Part shown: positions 10,721-22,224 of the stretch, piece by piece
Layout: the number at the start of each line of letters is the position of its first letter
How positions within the stretch are numbered: position 1 is the stretch's first letter
Assembly: GCA_011319805.1 (NCBI GenBank)
Contig: SJRY01000055.1
Coordinates: 1 to 49,409 of the forward strand
Reading direction: 5' to 3'
Length of the DNA stretch: 49,409 nucleotides
DNA from: Macrocybe gigantea
Taxonomy: Eukaryota; Basidiomycota; Agaricomycetes; Agaricales; Callistosporiaceae
Notes under the pieces: model-generated
Told to the model about the DNA's origin: nothing
The model's database searches: none
Seen by the model: only the letters and a program-made list of their open reading frames with translations
Translations under genes and position numbers: made by a program

Positions 10721-12170
10721 ATGATGTCGTCCAAAAACTCGCCGCCGCCGTTCAACCTCCTGAAATACCACCGGGCGAAATTCCGTATAGCTGACGCTGC
10801 GCGGGGGAGCTTGGACAACGTGCCGCCTTTGAGTGAGCAGTCGAAACGGTGGGCATCATCTTTCATTTCGCTTCGTGGCGTTTAATGCATAGCAGCTAAT
10901 CACCCGATTCATTACCCTTCACTCTGCCCGGTTCTACGAATGGGTCCAGGTGTCTGCAGCACCTCACGGCGTACCGCCCGCCAAAGTCGCATATCACTGC
11001 CTTCCCGCGGTCCAGATGCGCCGCCGTGCTTGTCGCGCTCTTTGTCGGCTGAAAGGGCGACCTGTACGTCCTGCTAAGTCGGTAGGTGTGTTGCTTCTTA
11101 TCGAGGCGCCGAGACCACTCTTGTTTGCTTACCGCATGACGTTCGACGCGTTCTGTCTAGGCGTTCTGCGACGTTGAGGAGCTATGCTGGGGATACTTCG
11201 TTGCCTGGAGGAAAGGTCGATCCGGAGGACGCAACGCCAGAGGACATGGCGGTGAGCCTGCGTTGCGGCGCACCTTCACTTCCGTAGCATTTGGCTGATG
11301 GGTTGTCTTTACTGCGTCCAGCGCCGGGAAGCCTTTGAGGAGGTGCACCGGCTGAGCTTTTCTTGTGTGTCGGCAAAAGCTGAAGAGACCCTAGTGGATC
11401 GGACTGCCGAGAGATCGACAAAAGGTGACGCTTCTGTGCGTGCTAGAACCATTTTTAACATCCAGAGACATGCCCGTCACTCCGTATGTTCCACATTCAA
11501 GGCATTGTCATCGTTTTCTCATTATTCACCTCATCGCAGCATCGTCGCTCTTATCCTGGACAACACCCTTCAAGTACGTAACTGCAACCCCCCTTCTCTG
11601 CACTATATCTCACGCACCCTGCAAATGTGCAGCCAATCCTCAACGCGGCCGAAGTCACGAGCCTCTTCTCGCACCCGCTCGCGTCCTTCCTCTCCAACAC
11701 GTCCCCGTTCACGTCGGAGCCTGAGACCATAGCGGTGCCGTACCACACGTTGTCAGAGTGGACGACCGCGGGGCCGAACGGCCAGACGTGGCGCTCGCAT
11801 GGGCACCAGTTCCTGACCGGGTGCGAGGCTGGCGGGATCAAGCCCGTCATCGGCCTGACAGTGAGTCGCAACCTTGCCTTCTCGCTGTTGCATTTCCTCA
11901 CACGCACACGAACGTTCTCTCGGGGCAGCGCCATTCTCATCAGAGTCGCCACCATTGGGTACAACAGGCCTCCAGAGTTCGAGCTTGATCCACCAGACGC
12001 GCCGACGTGCGACCGGCGCATCACATGGGCTATGCTGACGAGGCCCCGCCTTCAGAGAGCCGTTTAAGAAAGAGGGGCTTACGTTCGACAGGGATCTCTT
12101 GTGAAGATTGGCGGGTGTCTCGGGAGAGGAGGATGTGCTCCTCACAGTTTGAGCTCCTCGCTCAATCAGG
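10721..12170 (+). pseudogene. Nudix hydrolase (coenzyme A diphosphatase-like), broken
   Basis: Exons at 10721-10848, 10950-11081, 11161-11251, 11322-11342, 11395-11483, 11540-11573 and 11633-11860, with a last one from about 11929, have GT-AG introns. They spell a peroxisomal PCD1-like Nudix protein: an N-terminal FNLLKYHRAKFR stretch, SRCAAVLVALFVG, a Nudix box around LPGGKVDPEDA...REAFEE, then PVIGLT and AILIRVATIGY. Such enzymes hydrolyse CoA or acyl-CoA diphosphate bonds. Three defects are visible. An in-frame TGA at 11050-11052 stands where relatives have Arg (CGA to TGA). The splice into exon 5 puts an extra Trp inside the Nudix box. The junction at 11860/11929 does not keep frame. Either this is a decaying gene or the sequence carries errors. 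Exon 1 starts at an ATG pair (MMSSKN). Confidence 0.75.
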
Positions 12171-13065
12171 TGCAGCTCTTCCAGTCATCATTCCAATCCA
12201 GCTTTCCCGGCCATATCGCCCGGACTATCTCACTCAGCTGTACACTATGCCCCAGATGTGTTGCCCTTTACATCCATCGAACACTCAGACATTGATGGTG
12301 GCACGAGCCCGCGGATGAACAAGTGTCGCTGCATGAGCACAGACTTGGCCTCTGAGCTGCCTTCCTCCACCACGCTGTACTTGTCATACAACGATGGCTA
12401 CTCCACCCCGGCCTTGTCTGCCACGTCGTACTCTCAGCAGAACACGCTCGAATTCCTGTTCAGCAGCTACCCCGGCTCATCCATGTCGTGTTCTTCTGCG
12501 GTAGCTTCATTGCCGCTCATTTTTGTTTCCTTTTATCTTGTTCTGCCAAATGACCCCAGAGCATGATGCCTACATCATCGCGTCATTAGGTTCTCACTCC
12601 TACCAAACAACCCTAGAGCACGATGCCTACATCGTCGGTTGTGAGGATTTTCCTTTCTATTTATTTTTCATTCATGCGTACCTTTTCATTCCTTCTCTCG
12701 TCTTCACTCGTCTTCCACATTTGATAATTGGCATGGCAAATAGCAGCGGGGTTGATTTGCAGGTGAGTAAATATTGTTTTTTTTGGTCTGTCGTGCACTA
12801 ACCCTTTGCTGCTGCCTTGTCACTGGTTACGGCTGATGGCTTCTTGAGGTTTAGAACAAGCTCAAGCTGACTTGAAGTTGCTAGAGCTCATCGTTGATAG
12901 TCCTGACATGTGGTCGGACTGTCTGTTAGTATGACTTGATGTCTACTGGCCGTCATTGACGCTCATTTCGTCTTGGTGCTATCTTTAATGTATGATTATG
13001 TAAACAGATCACATGTACTGGACATTTTCATCCAATTCACATGATACAAAATATATGCACAGAAT
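12171..13065. other. intergenic, with dispersed repeat fragments
   Basis: A plus frame at 12258-12566 has no recognisable domain. Two near-copies of AGAGCATGATGCCTACATC lie about 54 bp apart (near 12559 and 12613). Around 12731-12765 a third copy of the TGGCAYGGCAAA...GTGAGTA motif of the 7.6 and 8.0 kb inverted repeat appears. Nothing else is interpretable. Confidence 0.4.
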
Positions 13066-13067
13066 AT

Positions 13068-13860
13068 CAATGGCGTCTATGAGGCCATGGATCTATGAAT
13101 GCTGCTATCAGTTCTATACTCAAACTCAGTGACTGCTATAGTTCATGCATTACTCGATATCAATGGCGTCTATGAGGCTATTTATATATGACTACATGGT
13201 GCCAAAAATCAACAGCCTCGTAGACGCCATTTGGATGTGACTGCATCCGTGAGGCTACTAGCACGTGACTGACATGGCTACCACCAAGCAATGGCGTCTA
13301 TGACGGTATATGTGCACGCATGCAGCTACCAGGATTCGAACTCAAGACCTCTATAGTCAAATTCAGCAACTGGCTAATATCAATAGGGTTTACGAGGCCA
13401 GCACCAGAAATCAAAGGCGTCTGCGAGGCCACGGAGCACATGACCAAAATGATTCCAGAAATCCATGGCCTCATAGACGCTATTGATTTCTGGTATCATG
13501 CCAGTCACATGATCTACATTGACTGCAAGGCTATAAAGCATCAGAAATCCAAGGCCTCGTAGACGCCATGGATCACATGACTGCTATAGCACCAGAAATC
13601 AATGGCGTCTGTGAGGCTATTGATGCAAGCAAGGTAATATAAGATAAGCCAAGATAAGGCAAAGTAAGAGATGGTCATAGAATAGACGTACTGCTAGAAA
13701 TTGACTAGAGCATTACTCAACATTAAGAGCCTCTTAGACGCCATGAATCACATGAGTGCCATGGTATCAGAAATCAAAGGCGTCTATGAGGCCACAGATT
13801 CAAGCATGCTATGCAAGTCATCAAGTCAAATCACAGGCGTCTAAGACGGCCACCAAAATG
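13068..13860. repeat. array of about 13 copies of a 16-bp motif in both orientations
   Basis: The motif GGCGTCTATGAGGCCA and close variants recurs irregularly. Plus-oriented copies lie near 13072, 13164, 13292, 13384 (diverged), 13415, 13603, 13777 and 13836. Inverted copies lie near 13214, 13465, 13552 and 13728, with one more degenerate copy near 13246. Most are preceded or followed by CAGAAATCAA or its complement, so inverted neighbours could form hairpins. Spacing is variable (about 50-130 bp), unlike a satellite or a CRISPR array. There is no coding potential. Origin unknown. Confidence 0.7.
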
Positions 13861-13969
13861 TGTGAGCAAATGTAAGTCAAAGTAATGGCAGGGAAGCCAA
13901 GGTAATGCAGAGTAACAGAACATCATGAAGCAGACGTACTGCCAGAAAAGCTGTTTAGCAGTAAAAAGT

Positions 13970-14125
13970 ACATGTTCTAGCTCATCCTAGCTACAGGAAC
14001 CACTCATCCTAGCTCATCCTAGCAGTGCAAAAAGCCATCCTAGCTCATCCTAGCCATCCAAAATGCCCATCCTAGCTCACCCTAGCGGCCAGAATTTTCC
14101 ACCCTAGTCCACCCTAGCAAGTCTT
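13970..14125. repeat. CATCCTAGCT-type imperfect tandem repeat
   Basis: Irregular tandem copies of CTCATCCTAGC and CACCCTAGC occur here, with a few more scattered to about 14280. The rep unit resembles neither a fungal telomere repeat (TTAGGG) nor a known microsatellite class. It borders the truncated end of the neighbouring Ty3 element. Confidence 0.55.
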
Positions 14126-14349
14126 AATAACCAACCCTAAGGAGAACAAATTTTATGTCATATAAAATATTGTGAAATGCAAAAGATGTTTCCAAAAATT
14201 TTCATGTCCAGGTTCTACAGTGCAAGTAGCGAAAACCCTAGCCAACCAGCCGTACCACCTAAGCCCTCCCTAGCTCATCCAGGTAATTTCGCTCCCTACT
14301 CCTCCCTACAAAGTCCCAATAACCTAACTGTCGCAAGTATTTTATCGAG

Positions 14350-17300
14350 GCGTTCGCGAGTTAATCGTGGTGTGGGAACGAATTCTGCAAGGGGAGGCGG
14401 ATTCAGTGGCAATGGATCAAGAGGGGGTATAATGACTGGCTCAAATACCTGCCCCGCAGGGTCAGGCATGTAGCTAGGAACAGGTCGAACTTGCGGTGAA
14501 CAGGTTTATAGCGTCGCTTCGGTCGGACTTGATTTGAACAAAAATCATTCGCCAATGCGCGTTTTGTCCAAGGTGTCGGAATTGGTGTTGAATTTGACGG
14601 TACGGCTGCCTGCGAAGTTCTAAGAAGAAAATCATAAGTTTCTGGAGGGTATTCGTGCAAGATGGAATGGGTATCTGATTTGTCAGCAGCGAATTCGCCA
14701 GCAAGACACAAGAGAGAACGGCCGATGCAGGGAGCAGACATGCGCTGGGAAAAACCAGGCTCGGCTAGCATGCCTCGCCCCAGTTTCCCTGCCTGTCATC
14801 CTGGCCGTGATGGTGCGGGTCCTCCTCTGGAGATTCGCCATGTGGAATTCCTGGTCGGGGGGTATCGATATTCCGCGAAGCCGAAGGGTGGCTTAAGAGG
14901 ATGGAGATAGAGGGGCTTGTGGAGGTGTTTGTCGCCATTCTGCCAGAGGTAAAGTCGCATTGCTCTGGATCGCGAATAGTCAATCCTTGCTGTATACCAT
15001 TGGAGCCACGGTTGGCCAAGGATTACGTCGTGTTGTCCAGTACCTTGGTTGCTGATGAAGAAATGGTGGTCGAAGTTGAGGCCGCGACGGAGACTTTTGC
15101 ATCACGAACACAGCCACCGAGTTGAACAGGGCGTCCGTGAAGTCCTTTGACGGACCAGCGCATTCCGTCCAGGTCAATAGGCAACCCTTGGACTTGCGAA
15201 GCTAGAGTTTGCGAAACAAGGTTGAGTTCCGAGCCACAATCAATCATAAAACTCGCCGTTTTCCCCAAAAATTCGCCTTCAAGCGCTCCGATTTGCATCG
15301 CGATGAGTGGCTTTGGAGATGTATGTATCTTGACCGAGTCAGAGTACCGGAGCAAGATATCTTCAGGGTCTTCTATGGAGGGATCATAGTTGAAACTGAG
15401 TGAAGAAAACTCGAAACCGTTAGACGAAGTATTGTTTGTAGAGTATGATGGGACTTCTGGAATGTCAGCAAATTCTTTGTCAACGTTGCATTCGTATCCT
15501 TCATAATCGCAGCCACATGCATAGGACTGATCCTCCTTGTCGAGCGTGTCAACATAATTGACAGTGACCGGTTCGGCGGTGTGGTCTCGCTTGACTTTGA
15601 CAAGCTCGGCAATACATTTTTGAAGGTCGATGGAGCAGCCGAGGAGGTCGCGAAGGCGGATCGTAACGGTGCAGTCGAGAATTTGTTTTTGGATCGCGTC
15701 TCCGTCGTAGAGCTTTTGTATGTCGGATGTAAGGTGATAGCGGGGGTTTGCTGGCTTGCCAGTCGTGCCGTCTTCATTTCTACATCTTGGTTTTTGCGGG
15801 CATTCTTGTTCTTGTAGTGCTGACCCTCACGAGTATTGATCGGAGGAGGCTGGACTATGGGCTGGCGAGGCTGAGGTTGTGGTTGCATTGACGGATGAGC
15901 GGGTTGTGGTCGTGGGCATGCTGAGGAGCTTGTGTGGCCGGAATTGACGGCTATTGCTGAAGCGGTTGCTGGGCAGTCGGATGTTGCTGCGGGAGTGGTT
16001 GCGACGGAGCTTGGGGAGGCAGTTGGGTCTTCGCTTGAGGATTCTTCGGTGGTATTCTGATAGTGAGCGGGGTTGATCAGAAGTCGTTGGTTTGGGACGG
16101 CGCTTCGGGTCGTGGCGTTGTTCCTTGTCTTTTTCTGTACGAGCTGCTGGGTACATGTAAGTCACGGACGGAGGGGTTAGTGGACGAGGGGCCTCCATGC
16201 AGGTGTGGATTCGTAAGCTTCTGCAAGGTTGTGACCGTGTGCTTGGAAAACGTCTTGGCCGTCGAACTGGAGGGTACAGCAGTTCGTCGAGGCGGAAGGT
16301 TGGCCAGAGGCCTCCCGCCCTTTACCTTTTAAATTTGCAGATGCAACTCTTTGGTCACGGAGGATTTTCGCTACGCCTCCGGGGATTCCGCGTGCTTGAG
16401 GGAGGTCAGACCGTCTGCTCGGACAAGTCTTCCGCTCTCTTGAGAGTATTGCGCGAGTCCTTCGTTGATGAGGTCTTTGACGGTCGGGCAATTTTTGATA
16501 CCTAACCTGTGAGTATTAGTGTCGCAAATGAAACAATTCTTTTCCCTCGCCGAATTTCCGAATTGCTGCGTCGGGGAACGAGCCTTTCTTTCTGCATCTG
16601 GGCGATGGAAATCGAAAGGTCTTCCATTCTTTTTGTTAGGATGTCGATGACGCTTTCCGGAGTCGGAGCGGAGGACTTTGAGTTGTCGGTCGTCCTGGAT
16701 CGACGTTGGCTGCTTCTTGTGTTTAGCTTTCGACGTTGACGGGTGAGCTTCATATTCGTCGCCTGAATCGGGCGACTTCTTCTTCGAATGGAACCTGAAC
16801 TTGATCGACTTGAAGGGCGCATCGTCATCAGAGTCTTCGTCTTCAATTGCGAGCTCGTCCTTGTCTTCTTCGGCATCCGAACGTTCCTCGCTATCTCTAG
16901 CTTCGATGTGGTCAGAGTCAAATAGGGCTCGGAGGAGCTTGATGACCTGATCGATAGTCGGTGGGTTTTCAATCGAGGTGTTCTTTTCGGGCAATTTCTT
17001 CAAAACCATCCGGCGGTTTTTCTTTGGTATCCTTGGTAAAGTAGAGGTCAAGCTGTTCCTTGGCGATAATTTTACGATTCACCAGGTTTCCTGATAGCGA
17101 CTTGAATTGCCTCAGGTAAGTCCCGACATCTTGCCTGGATTCTAAAGAAGGGCTCCGAGAGCTAATCTTGATCCAAGTGCATAGTTTTTCGAAAGAGGCC
17201 GGAGTCGGAATCTCATTGTCGCCGTAAAGGTCGATGAATAGGACCCGGACCGCGACCCAGTCGCCGCATCTGTGGCAACCGCGGGGTCGAATCGCACGAC

Positions 17301-17540
17301 TTGCCGAACGCCCGAGCTACAATAACGGAGGATGATGCCGGGTAGGGCGGAGTGGTCGAGCTTAGCTTGGTCGGCGGCGGCTTCTACTGCATCGAGGAAG
17401 TCGGAGACATGTTGGCCTTTGAAGTGGGGTGCGCCAGGGGCGTTAGGAGCTGGCATGGGGACAATGGAGGCGACAGATGGAGTAGCAGCTGTGGAATGAG
17501 TGGCAGGAGCGCCTGCCCCATCCGTTTCGAGGTCAGACAT
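14350..17540 (-). pseudogene. Ty3/gypsy gag-protease region, truncated
   Basis: The gag start is at 17540 (MSDLETDG). A capsid-type region with HFKGQHVSDFLDAVEAAAD follows, frameshifted near 17255 to continue as DWVAVRVLFIDLYGDNEIP, and shifted again near 17000. An acidic and basic spacer leads to one CCHC-like knuckle (CFICDTNTHRLGIKNC, about 16490-16530). The protease region around 15060-15300 has an MIDCGSELNLV active site and GQPWLQW downstream, as in basidiomycete gag-pol polyproteins. No reverse transcriptase, RNase H or integrase follows: the element is cut off near 14350. Together with the LTR at 17676 it forms the 5' half of a minus-strand Ty3 element. Confidence 0.75.
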
Positions 17541-17642
17541 CGCGGGTGATGGTTTCTAAGGTGGAGTTTGTATTGTTTCTCACACACGTCGTGCGTGGAC
17601 AACGGAATAGCAAAAGTTAACGAGCAAAACGAACGAGAGACG

Positions 17643-17673
17643 ACCAAAAAAGGCCCCCTGCCTCGGTCACCAC
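17643..17673 (-). promoter_or_regulatory. putative tRNA primer-binding site
   Basis: Read on the minus strand, three bases after the LTR end (CCCACA at 17676) comes TGGTGACCGAGG, which has the TGG start expected for pairing with the CCA end of a tRNA. The particular tRNA was not identified. This contrasts with the two other LTR families in the window, which lack a TGG-type site. Confidence 0.45.
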
Positions 17674-17675
17674 TT

Positions 17676-18197
17676 TGTGGGAGTAATTCGTACTCACCAA
17701 CGAAGAGGGAGGGACGTGGTCGTTCTCAGAAGCGGGTAGGACGAGTAGTTAGCGTGTAGTCGGTTATGTTCGACGTGTTCGAACAACGTTTTGGCGTGCC
17801 GTGTGCGCGCCGCGTGGATTTGGTTTGGTTTTTGTTGAGTCTTACTGGGGAGTATAGCAAGAGAGAGATATATTTCCGGGTGTTCGTACATGCCACGTAT
17901 ATAGGGAACGACGAACCGGAAAGAAAAGAATGTCCGTTACCTCAGCAAGATCCTTCGGGTCAACGGAAGACGGCCGCGCCAATCAGGAATGACTCGGGAA
18001 CGCTCGACCGTGACTTGGAGATCGATTTACGAAGGCGGCTGCTGCCCCACCAGCGCGGATCATCCGAGTACGGGAGTCGTTCGACCTACCGTCTGACCTG
18101 GCGACAATCTCCGCGGACCGTTGGGTGTTCAGAGCTGAGGGGAGAAGAAAAAGAGAAAAGTTGAGGTGCATACTGGGTATGTACTCTTTTCTACACA
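17676..18197 (-). mobile_element. 5' LTR of the truncated Ty3/gypsy element
   Basis: On the minus strand the LTR starts TGTGTAGAAAAG at 18197 and ends CCCACA at 17676, about 522 bp. A TATATA box lies at about 17898-17904. The base pairs immediately outside (18198-18202, ACGGT) probably form one copy of the target duplication. The matching copy is lost with the truncated 3' half. The outer boundary could be two bases shorter (18195). ACGGT is also the first sequence shared with the duplicated segment at 25907. Confidence 0.65.
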
Positions 18198-19794
18198 ACG
18201 GTACGATAAACAACATACCAATGGTCCGATGCTAACTCGATTTCGGACTGTGAAGTGCGGGCAAAACACGCTACCTAGTCCCAATCGGAAATGTGTCATA
18301 TTGCCCTTGCTGATACGTGGAGTTGGTATTATCCATTCGAGCTAAAGTCCTATACATGTTGTAGCATAGACTGGAACGTTCGAATACGATGAGTCAATGC
18401 GCTGGATAAACTGCATCCAAAAGTTGATTCATCATCTGTTGATCGTGCTCGGGACGTATTGGCGCGAAGTCATCAACCCCCTCGGCCCAATTGATATTCT
18501 TCGATAAGCCAGCCGGATAATGTGCGTATTTGTCGTCCACAGGACTATCTTCATTTCCATCCGGTGAACCTTGCTTGAACAGTCCTGCCCAATCAAAATC
18601 TATCAGGTTCAAACGGCCTTCTTTCGTAAACAGCACGTTGGGTTGTCGGAGGTCGCCAAAGACATATCCTTTGTCGTGCAACAACTTCAACACAGCCGTC
18701 AATTGTTCGTGAGCATCTTCCCGACTAGCCGGCCATGCAACTGGTTCAATATAATCCATGATGACCATGTTCATCAACGGAAGTAATCGCCGGAATCGGG
18801 CGCCCGTGTCGTCTGGAAGGGGTATCTTTTCAAGGATGGTGCCAGCAGTCGGAATGGGGCCGTGATAAAGAAGAGCGGGTGCATATCCGTTCTGATGGAG
18901 CAGCTCGTGCACTTGAACATTATAGGTCGTAACGAACTTGACGACGATATCTTTGGAATTATCCGTTCGCTTCACGTGAAATGTGACACAGGAGGCATCG
19001 TCTTGGAGCCTGCCAAGGTATTTGAATTCGATACGGCCCGTTGGTGCGTCGACAGAGGTGATGTAGGGGAAGAAACGGGGATGAGGGTCGTTCGACTTCA
19101 TGTCAACTGGTTGCAATGCTGTGTTATTGCCAACATCCGTGTAATAGGTATTCAGGTCGTTAATGCCAGCGCGGAGAGCGAGAAAGACGTGTGCGAGATG
19201 CAACAGCCGGTCCTCCCTGTGAGTCGTCGAATTTCCCATCCACAACATGTCCGTGAGTCGCTGAATGATGGGCCTATCCGTAAAGACGGCGCCGAGGACA
19301 GCTAGCCATGCACCACCGCCTGCGAGGACCAGCGTCGGGCAGCATGTTTTGTCGCGAATTGGGAAAAACTGTTAAATGGGCAATCAGTCAGAGTGTTGCA
19401 AAAGATACGAAGAGCTCAGCTCACATTCTCTTGGTTGACCCAGAAAGCTCTGACACTCAAGCCCACTTGGGTCGAAGCATCACAGCCCCCTTCACCGACC
19501 TCGACCTTTAGCTCCATGAAGCACAAACGGATGTGAATTCCATTGATGATGATGCCAATGTTGCCATCCGTTCGAGTGTCGTCATCGTTTGCGTCCAAGA
19601 TGAACGTCCGGTGAAGGAGCTCCTGCAGCGCCTTGCGAATTTCGCTACTTCGTCTCAACTCTGGGCGGCGAATTTGCGTCAGCATGTCCATGAGCATTCT
19701 CACCGACTTTAGGTATTTACGCGTCGGCTGTTCGGGATGCTGGAGACGGCGGACGAATGCCTCGAAAACAGGATGGAAGATGTTGATGGGCGCG
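18198..19794. repeat. segmental duplication, copy 1
   Basis: This segment matches 25907-27503 almost base for base, starting ACGGTACGATAAACAACATA in both. It carries the 3' two-thirds of the nuclease-kinase gene plus its downstream flank. Copy 1 keeps open reading frames. Most differences from copy 2 are CpG in this copy and TpG or CpA in the other. Confidence 0.9.
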
Positions 19795-20567
19795 GCGGTG
19801 GTGGGATTGCCGTCGTGTGGGTGCCGACCGTCGTAGATGGCACCGACGGATTTTCGCTGGATCTCGACGTAGTTTTGTGATTTTGCACCCTTCGAAGGCG
19901 AGGGTCCCTTGTAGTCGATATTCTTACGGAAATCTGTTTTCGATTGAGCGAAGCGAAAGGAAGACTGAAAATGCACACGCACAGATGATCTCCGGAAGGC
20001 CAGTAATCTCATCCCGCGCTTCCTCATGCGCTTCGTCTGCTCTTTCTGCGGTGATAATCAAATGAACCAGCCGACGATCCAGTTCTCCTTGGAACACGTC
20101 GCAGAGGTATTCTGCTGGCTGAACCCTCGTGGCGACATCGTGGGCATTGGTAAAGGTCGTTGGCCATTCGGTTGTGCAAAAGGTGTTGACTGGAATCAGT
20201 TCTTTCGGCTATACGCTTTAAGAAACATAGCACGAAGAATGTGAAGTGGCGACTTACTTCAAGTTTCCAGAACTCTATCGAGCGGAGGGCCGCGTGAAAG
20301 CCATGCTCGTTGGAAAGCCCTTCCACAAATAGAGCCCGAGAATACTGCACAGGCCGATTAAAAAGGTTTTGAGGTATCTGTACTTGGAGACACTTTGGCC
20401 AGCACGACTTGTCGAAGAATAGCCAGTTGATATCAATCGGTGCTGGATCCTGTGGCTGTTGTGGTGCTGCGGCCTGTGCAGGCTGGAGGCGGGCGGTTTG
20501 TGAGGGTAATGCGCATCGTTTGAGAAGCTGAACCCGCGGCCTGAGTTGATCTATTAGACCGAGGCAT
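18394..20567 (-). CDS. Crinkler-like protein: PD-(D/E)xK nuclease-like region plus kinase domain
   Basis: Four exons fit: about 20567-20258, 20208-19983, 19933-19425 and 19368-18394, separated by GT-AG introns of 49, 49 and 56 bp that all keep frame. The middle exons end in an ELKVEVGEGGCD motif (about 19490-19520), which resembles the ExK core of restriction-endonuclease-fold domains in basidiomycete Crinkler-RHS-type effectors. The last exon is a protein kinase-like domain: VVVKF (lysine), GDLRQPNVLF (catalytic Asp and Asn, about 18635-18665), LIDFDWAG (metal-binding Asp, about 18585-18608). Key kinase residues are present. The start is unresolved. The ATG at 20567 has an excellent context (CCACCATGC) but is in another frame from the rest of exon 1, so a missed intron or a small indel is likely. 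No signal peptide is seen. This is an effector- or conflict-type protein by family analogy; its target is unknown. Confidence 0.7.
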
Positions 20568-20611
20568 GGTGGCGTTGAGCTGAATTGATAGGTGCTAGAA
20601 CGATAGCACAA

Positions 20612-21955
20612 TCACGCCTATGTAATCATTCATGATCACATGCTCGCGCGCTGTGGAAATAACTGTCTAATTTTATTCAACAAGATTTTCAACATTTATC
20701 GTATCAAATGAAAATGTGAGAGTACGAGACGACCGAAACCGTAAAAAAAACGCTAAGTTGACCATCTGTAAGCGTAGAGAAATGCGTTGCGTTCCACGTT
20801 GTACAGTCAGTCACAGAACCACGATTAGCGAGAAGAAAAAGGACTCACGCCGCGGTTGTCCCCTCTACCGACAATGACGGCAGAGCGCATCGCAGAATAT
20901 ACGCTTGGCAAGGCCGTGTGTGGTGCGATACGCGTCTGCGGCTCTGGGTGTGGCATGTGAGTAGGGAGAAACGAGAGAGTGGATGGACGTTACCTTGCTG
21001 GCTTGTCGCATAGACCACCGGCCTGTCCTGCAAGGAGAATACAATCTTAGAGAGCTCATCTTGTCGAGTCCTAGTACCTCAGAGTCTTCCGAGTCTTCGC
21101 TCGATTGTTCTCGCTGCGAGCCATCCGCGCGCCGGGCTATCCTTTGGATCGACGCATCGCGCCACCCGGTATCGACTTTGACGCCCCCGGTGTGGATCTA
21201 GAGCTGGAGCCGGTCGTTGTTGTTCGTTTGCACGGCGAATACGTCGGACATTTGGTGAAGCCTGTACCTGTGCAATGGGGAAGTAAGATATGACGCTGAG
21301 AATCCCAGTCAATGTTGGATGTATGTGAGGAGGAAAAAAACGCACGTCAGGCAGGACACATGGGTTCGTTTAGCATGGCGACATCGACGGACCGCATGGG
21401 CTCAATCTTGACGTCGTGCGCAACACGCACTGCTCCTCCCATGCGTGTGAGATGGGATCTTTCGGAGCTGAGCAGTCTGTCCATCGTTCTTGGCGAGCTT
21501 CCCCACGACGTCGTCTGTCGTACGCCTCGGAGGAGGAGGACGAGGATGCGGAGCCAAGGGACGCGGGGAGCACGTCGGAGGGGAGGGTAAGGGCGACCTG
21601 GTTGGATGCGGTAGTTTGTGAAGAGGCGTCGACTTTGATTTGGCTGTCGGTCGATATGTCAGAGATACAGCGAGTTGTAAGGCAAAAGAAAACGGCGCAC
21701 GACCAGACCCGTCTGCCACCCCCATTTGCACCATGATATGCATTTTCGTTTCGGTGAGTTTGATGATGCATATTTTCCGCAAGCCTTTCGATGTGCTGAA
21801 TGAGATCTGTGGACGGAAAAGAAGCATCAGAAAGATTGAAAAGAGAAACGCAAAAAAGCCGCACTGAAAAATGTGGAAACATTGGGTACTGATGCGCGGA
21901 AGCGCATTGCGAGGTGATGGAGGAGCGGATGGAGGAGCGGACGCGTGTGTCACGC
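20612..21955 (-). other. possible multi-exon hypothetical gene, unresolved
   Basis: Minus-strand frames in this stretch read like protein in pieces: an Ala/Ser-rich frame (about 21400-21690), a stretch with WRDASIQRIARRADGSQ and a Ser-Glu-Asp run (about 21070-21170), and a short block at about 20995-21030 bounded by CTTGCAG and GTAACG. In-frame stops, one of them a TAG near 21200, and missing joins prevent a gene model. No domain is recognised. Bases 20612-20840 are AT-rich and hold no gene. Confidence 0.3.
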
Positions 21956-22091
21956 AGCACCGTGACATGACTCCATCAAATCCTTTGCGACGCGAAGTGC
22001 CTTCCTCTGAGCCTCATCGTTCTGCAAGGCCATTTGATTCGGGACGTCAATGTGGCCGTCCACATCACCCTGTCCGTCAACGGGAGCCCGC
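21956..22091 (-). CDS. C-terminal exon of an unknown gene
   Basis: After a CCTAG acceptor near 22092, a minus-strand frame of about 45 codons runs to a TGA near 21956. It is hydrophilic and reads well: QMALQNDEAQRKALRVAKDL, then MESCHGAA and the stop. The region upstream to about 22160 probably contains further exons but could not be assembled. No family is recognised. Confidence 0.35.
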
Positions 22092-22224
22092 TAGGACGAA
22101 GGCCGCCACGATGACCACCAAGGGCTCGCAATCGCCACGATTCTCATTTAGGTTCGAATTGTAGTGGAATTGGAGAGCAATGTTGACCGAGGCGTACCTG
22201 CAGGACTCGTTTTACAGATACCTC

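Noticed and set aside
13068..13860. Repeat array resembling a CRISPR locus
   Set aside because: The repeats occur in both orientations with irregular spacing and sequence drift, there are no cas genes, and the window is clearly from a fungus.
13970..14125. CCCTAG-rich tract as an internal telomere repeat
   Set aside because: The unit is CATCCTAGC/CACCCTAGC, not TTAGGG or CCCTAA, and it is too irregular.
20024..20611. Single long exon starting at 20611 for the nuclease-kinase gene
   Set aside because: The first codon there is TTG, not ATG, and the frame past 20257 loses the family sequence. Splicing at 20257/20208 restores it.
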